This document shows, piece by piece, positions 63,623 through 64,000 of a stretch of 64,000 nucleotides of DNA (position 1 is the stretch's first letter; every line of letters begins with the position of its first letter). Source of the DNA: Bog-756 sp963813525. GTDB lineage: Bacteria; Actinomycetota; Acidimicrobiia; Acidimicrobiales; RAAP-2. The notes beneath the pieces were generated by a model. It was not told where the DNA came from, made no database searches, and saw nothing but the letters and a program-made list of their open reading frames with translations. The DNA lies in assembly GCA_963813525.1 (NCBI GenBank), contig CAWEZI010000005.1, forward strand, positions 2,108,001-2,172,000, in the 5' to 3' direction. The translations under genes and the position numbers were made by a program.

Positions 63623-64000
63623 GTGGCCATGGGGGAACACCGGGGGAAGTGGGTAGTATGGGGCGCTGTGGCGCTGGCGGCTGCCATAGTCGTCGCCGGA
63701 TGCTCATCGTCGGCCAGCACGCCGACGACGACCACTTCGACCTCGTCGACGGCGTCGACCTCGTCGACGGCGTCGACCGGCTCCACGTCGGCGGATGGGC
63801 CCGGGGTGACAGCCCACTCCATCAACGTAGGTGCCATTTCCACCCTCACCGGGTCGATCGCCTCCGACTTCAACGGGCTGTCGCCGGGCATTGAGGCCTA
63901 CTTCGACATGGTCAACGCCGCAGGGGGCATAAACGGACGGAAGCTGAACCTGGCCTACAACCTCGACGACGGTGGCCAGGGCAGCCAATTCGACCAGCTC
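63623..64000 (+). CDS. ABC-transporter substrate-binding lipoprotein (branched-chain amino-acid type), truncated by window end
   Basis: An open frame runs to the last base (126 codons). A signal peptide with hydrophobic core AVALAAAIVVAGC ends in a lipobox (VAGC), so the protein is a membrane-anchored lipoprotein. A Ser/Thr-rich linker of about 35 residues, partly an 18-bp repeat, follows. The start of a periplasmic-binding-protein type I (Peripla_BP_6) domain is then seen: INVGAISTLTGSIASDFN and YFDMVNAAGGINGRKLNL. GTG 63623 has GGAG 6 nt ahead; ATG 63629 is an alternative. It should deliver a pathway substrate to an ABC importer beyond the window (inference). Confidence 0.85.
   Translation, partial: MAMGEHRGKWVVWGAVALAAAIVVAGCSSSASTPTTTTSTSSTASTSSTASTGSTSADGPGVTAHSINVGAISTLTGSIASDFNGLSPGIEAYFDMVNAAGGINGRKLNLAYNLDDGGQGSQFDQL

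Overview
The window looks like a chromosomal segment of a high-GC actinobacterium. Acidimicrobiia or a relative is my best guess, from the very high GC, frequent GTG starts, a DUF222-type HNH gene, a MurL/MurD pair, and a large set of acyl-CoA dehydrogenases, FadD-type ligases, CoA-transferases and ferredoxins. No rRNA, tRNA or CRISPR array was seen. The placement is inference, because no marker gene is present.

Layout. 1-9.9 kb is mixed housekeeping: the front of a zinc-ribbon/GT-C membrane protein, an aldo/keto reductase followed by a biotinyl-carboxyltransferase fusion, an HDAC-like deacetylase, a CPA2-type antiporter, an IS110-family insertion sequence, and a DsbA-like/aldo-keto reductase pair. 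9.9-17 kb holds a SixA-type phosphatase, a MurL-MurD pair (cell-wall D-Glu supply by epimerisation of the UDP-MurNAc-dipeptide), a thioredoxin-like gene, a crotonase, a cytochrome P450 and an acyl-CoA dehydrogenase. From about 11.34 to 16.84 kb all six successive genes from MurL to the acyl-CoA dehydrogenase are broken by small indels, while genes outside this stretch are intact. This looks like a stretch of poor consensus rather than biology.

16.7-58.8 kb is a dense CoA-thioester catabolic island: seven acyl-CoA dehydrogenase genes (one a fused double-domain protein), five FadD/AMP-ligase genes, enoyl-CoA hydratases, a ketosynthase-DUF35 plus thiolase pair, SDRs, a TesB-like thioesterase, aldehyde dehydrogenases, a CaiB-type CoA-transferase, two 3Fe-4S ferredoxins, amidohydrolases, a copper amine oxidase and one TetR regulator. 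The mix (P450, ferredoxin, alpha/beta acyl-CoA dehydrogenase pairs, thiolase with DUF35) recalls actinobacterial degradation of steroid or isoprenoid side chains or alicyclic acids. No ring-cleavage or ketosteroid genes are present, so the substrate is unknown.

58.8-64 kb is a smaller putative catabolic group: RidA, an RraA-like aldolase-fold protein, a cupin, an AllA-like ureidoglycolate lyase homologue, a fused class I CoA-transferase and the start of a branched-chain-amino-acid-type binding lipoprotein. It carries an unusual array of four ACCGGTCAA sites at an exact 16-bp pitch.

Recurring themes are short tandem repeats (12-20 bp) at gene ends and in intergenic gaps, TANNNT -10 boxes 6-9 nt before start codons (leaderless transcripts), and stop/start overlaps that suggest translational coupling.
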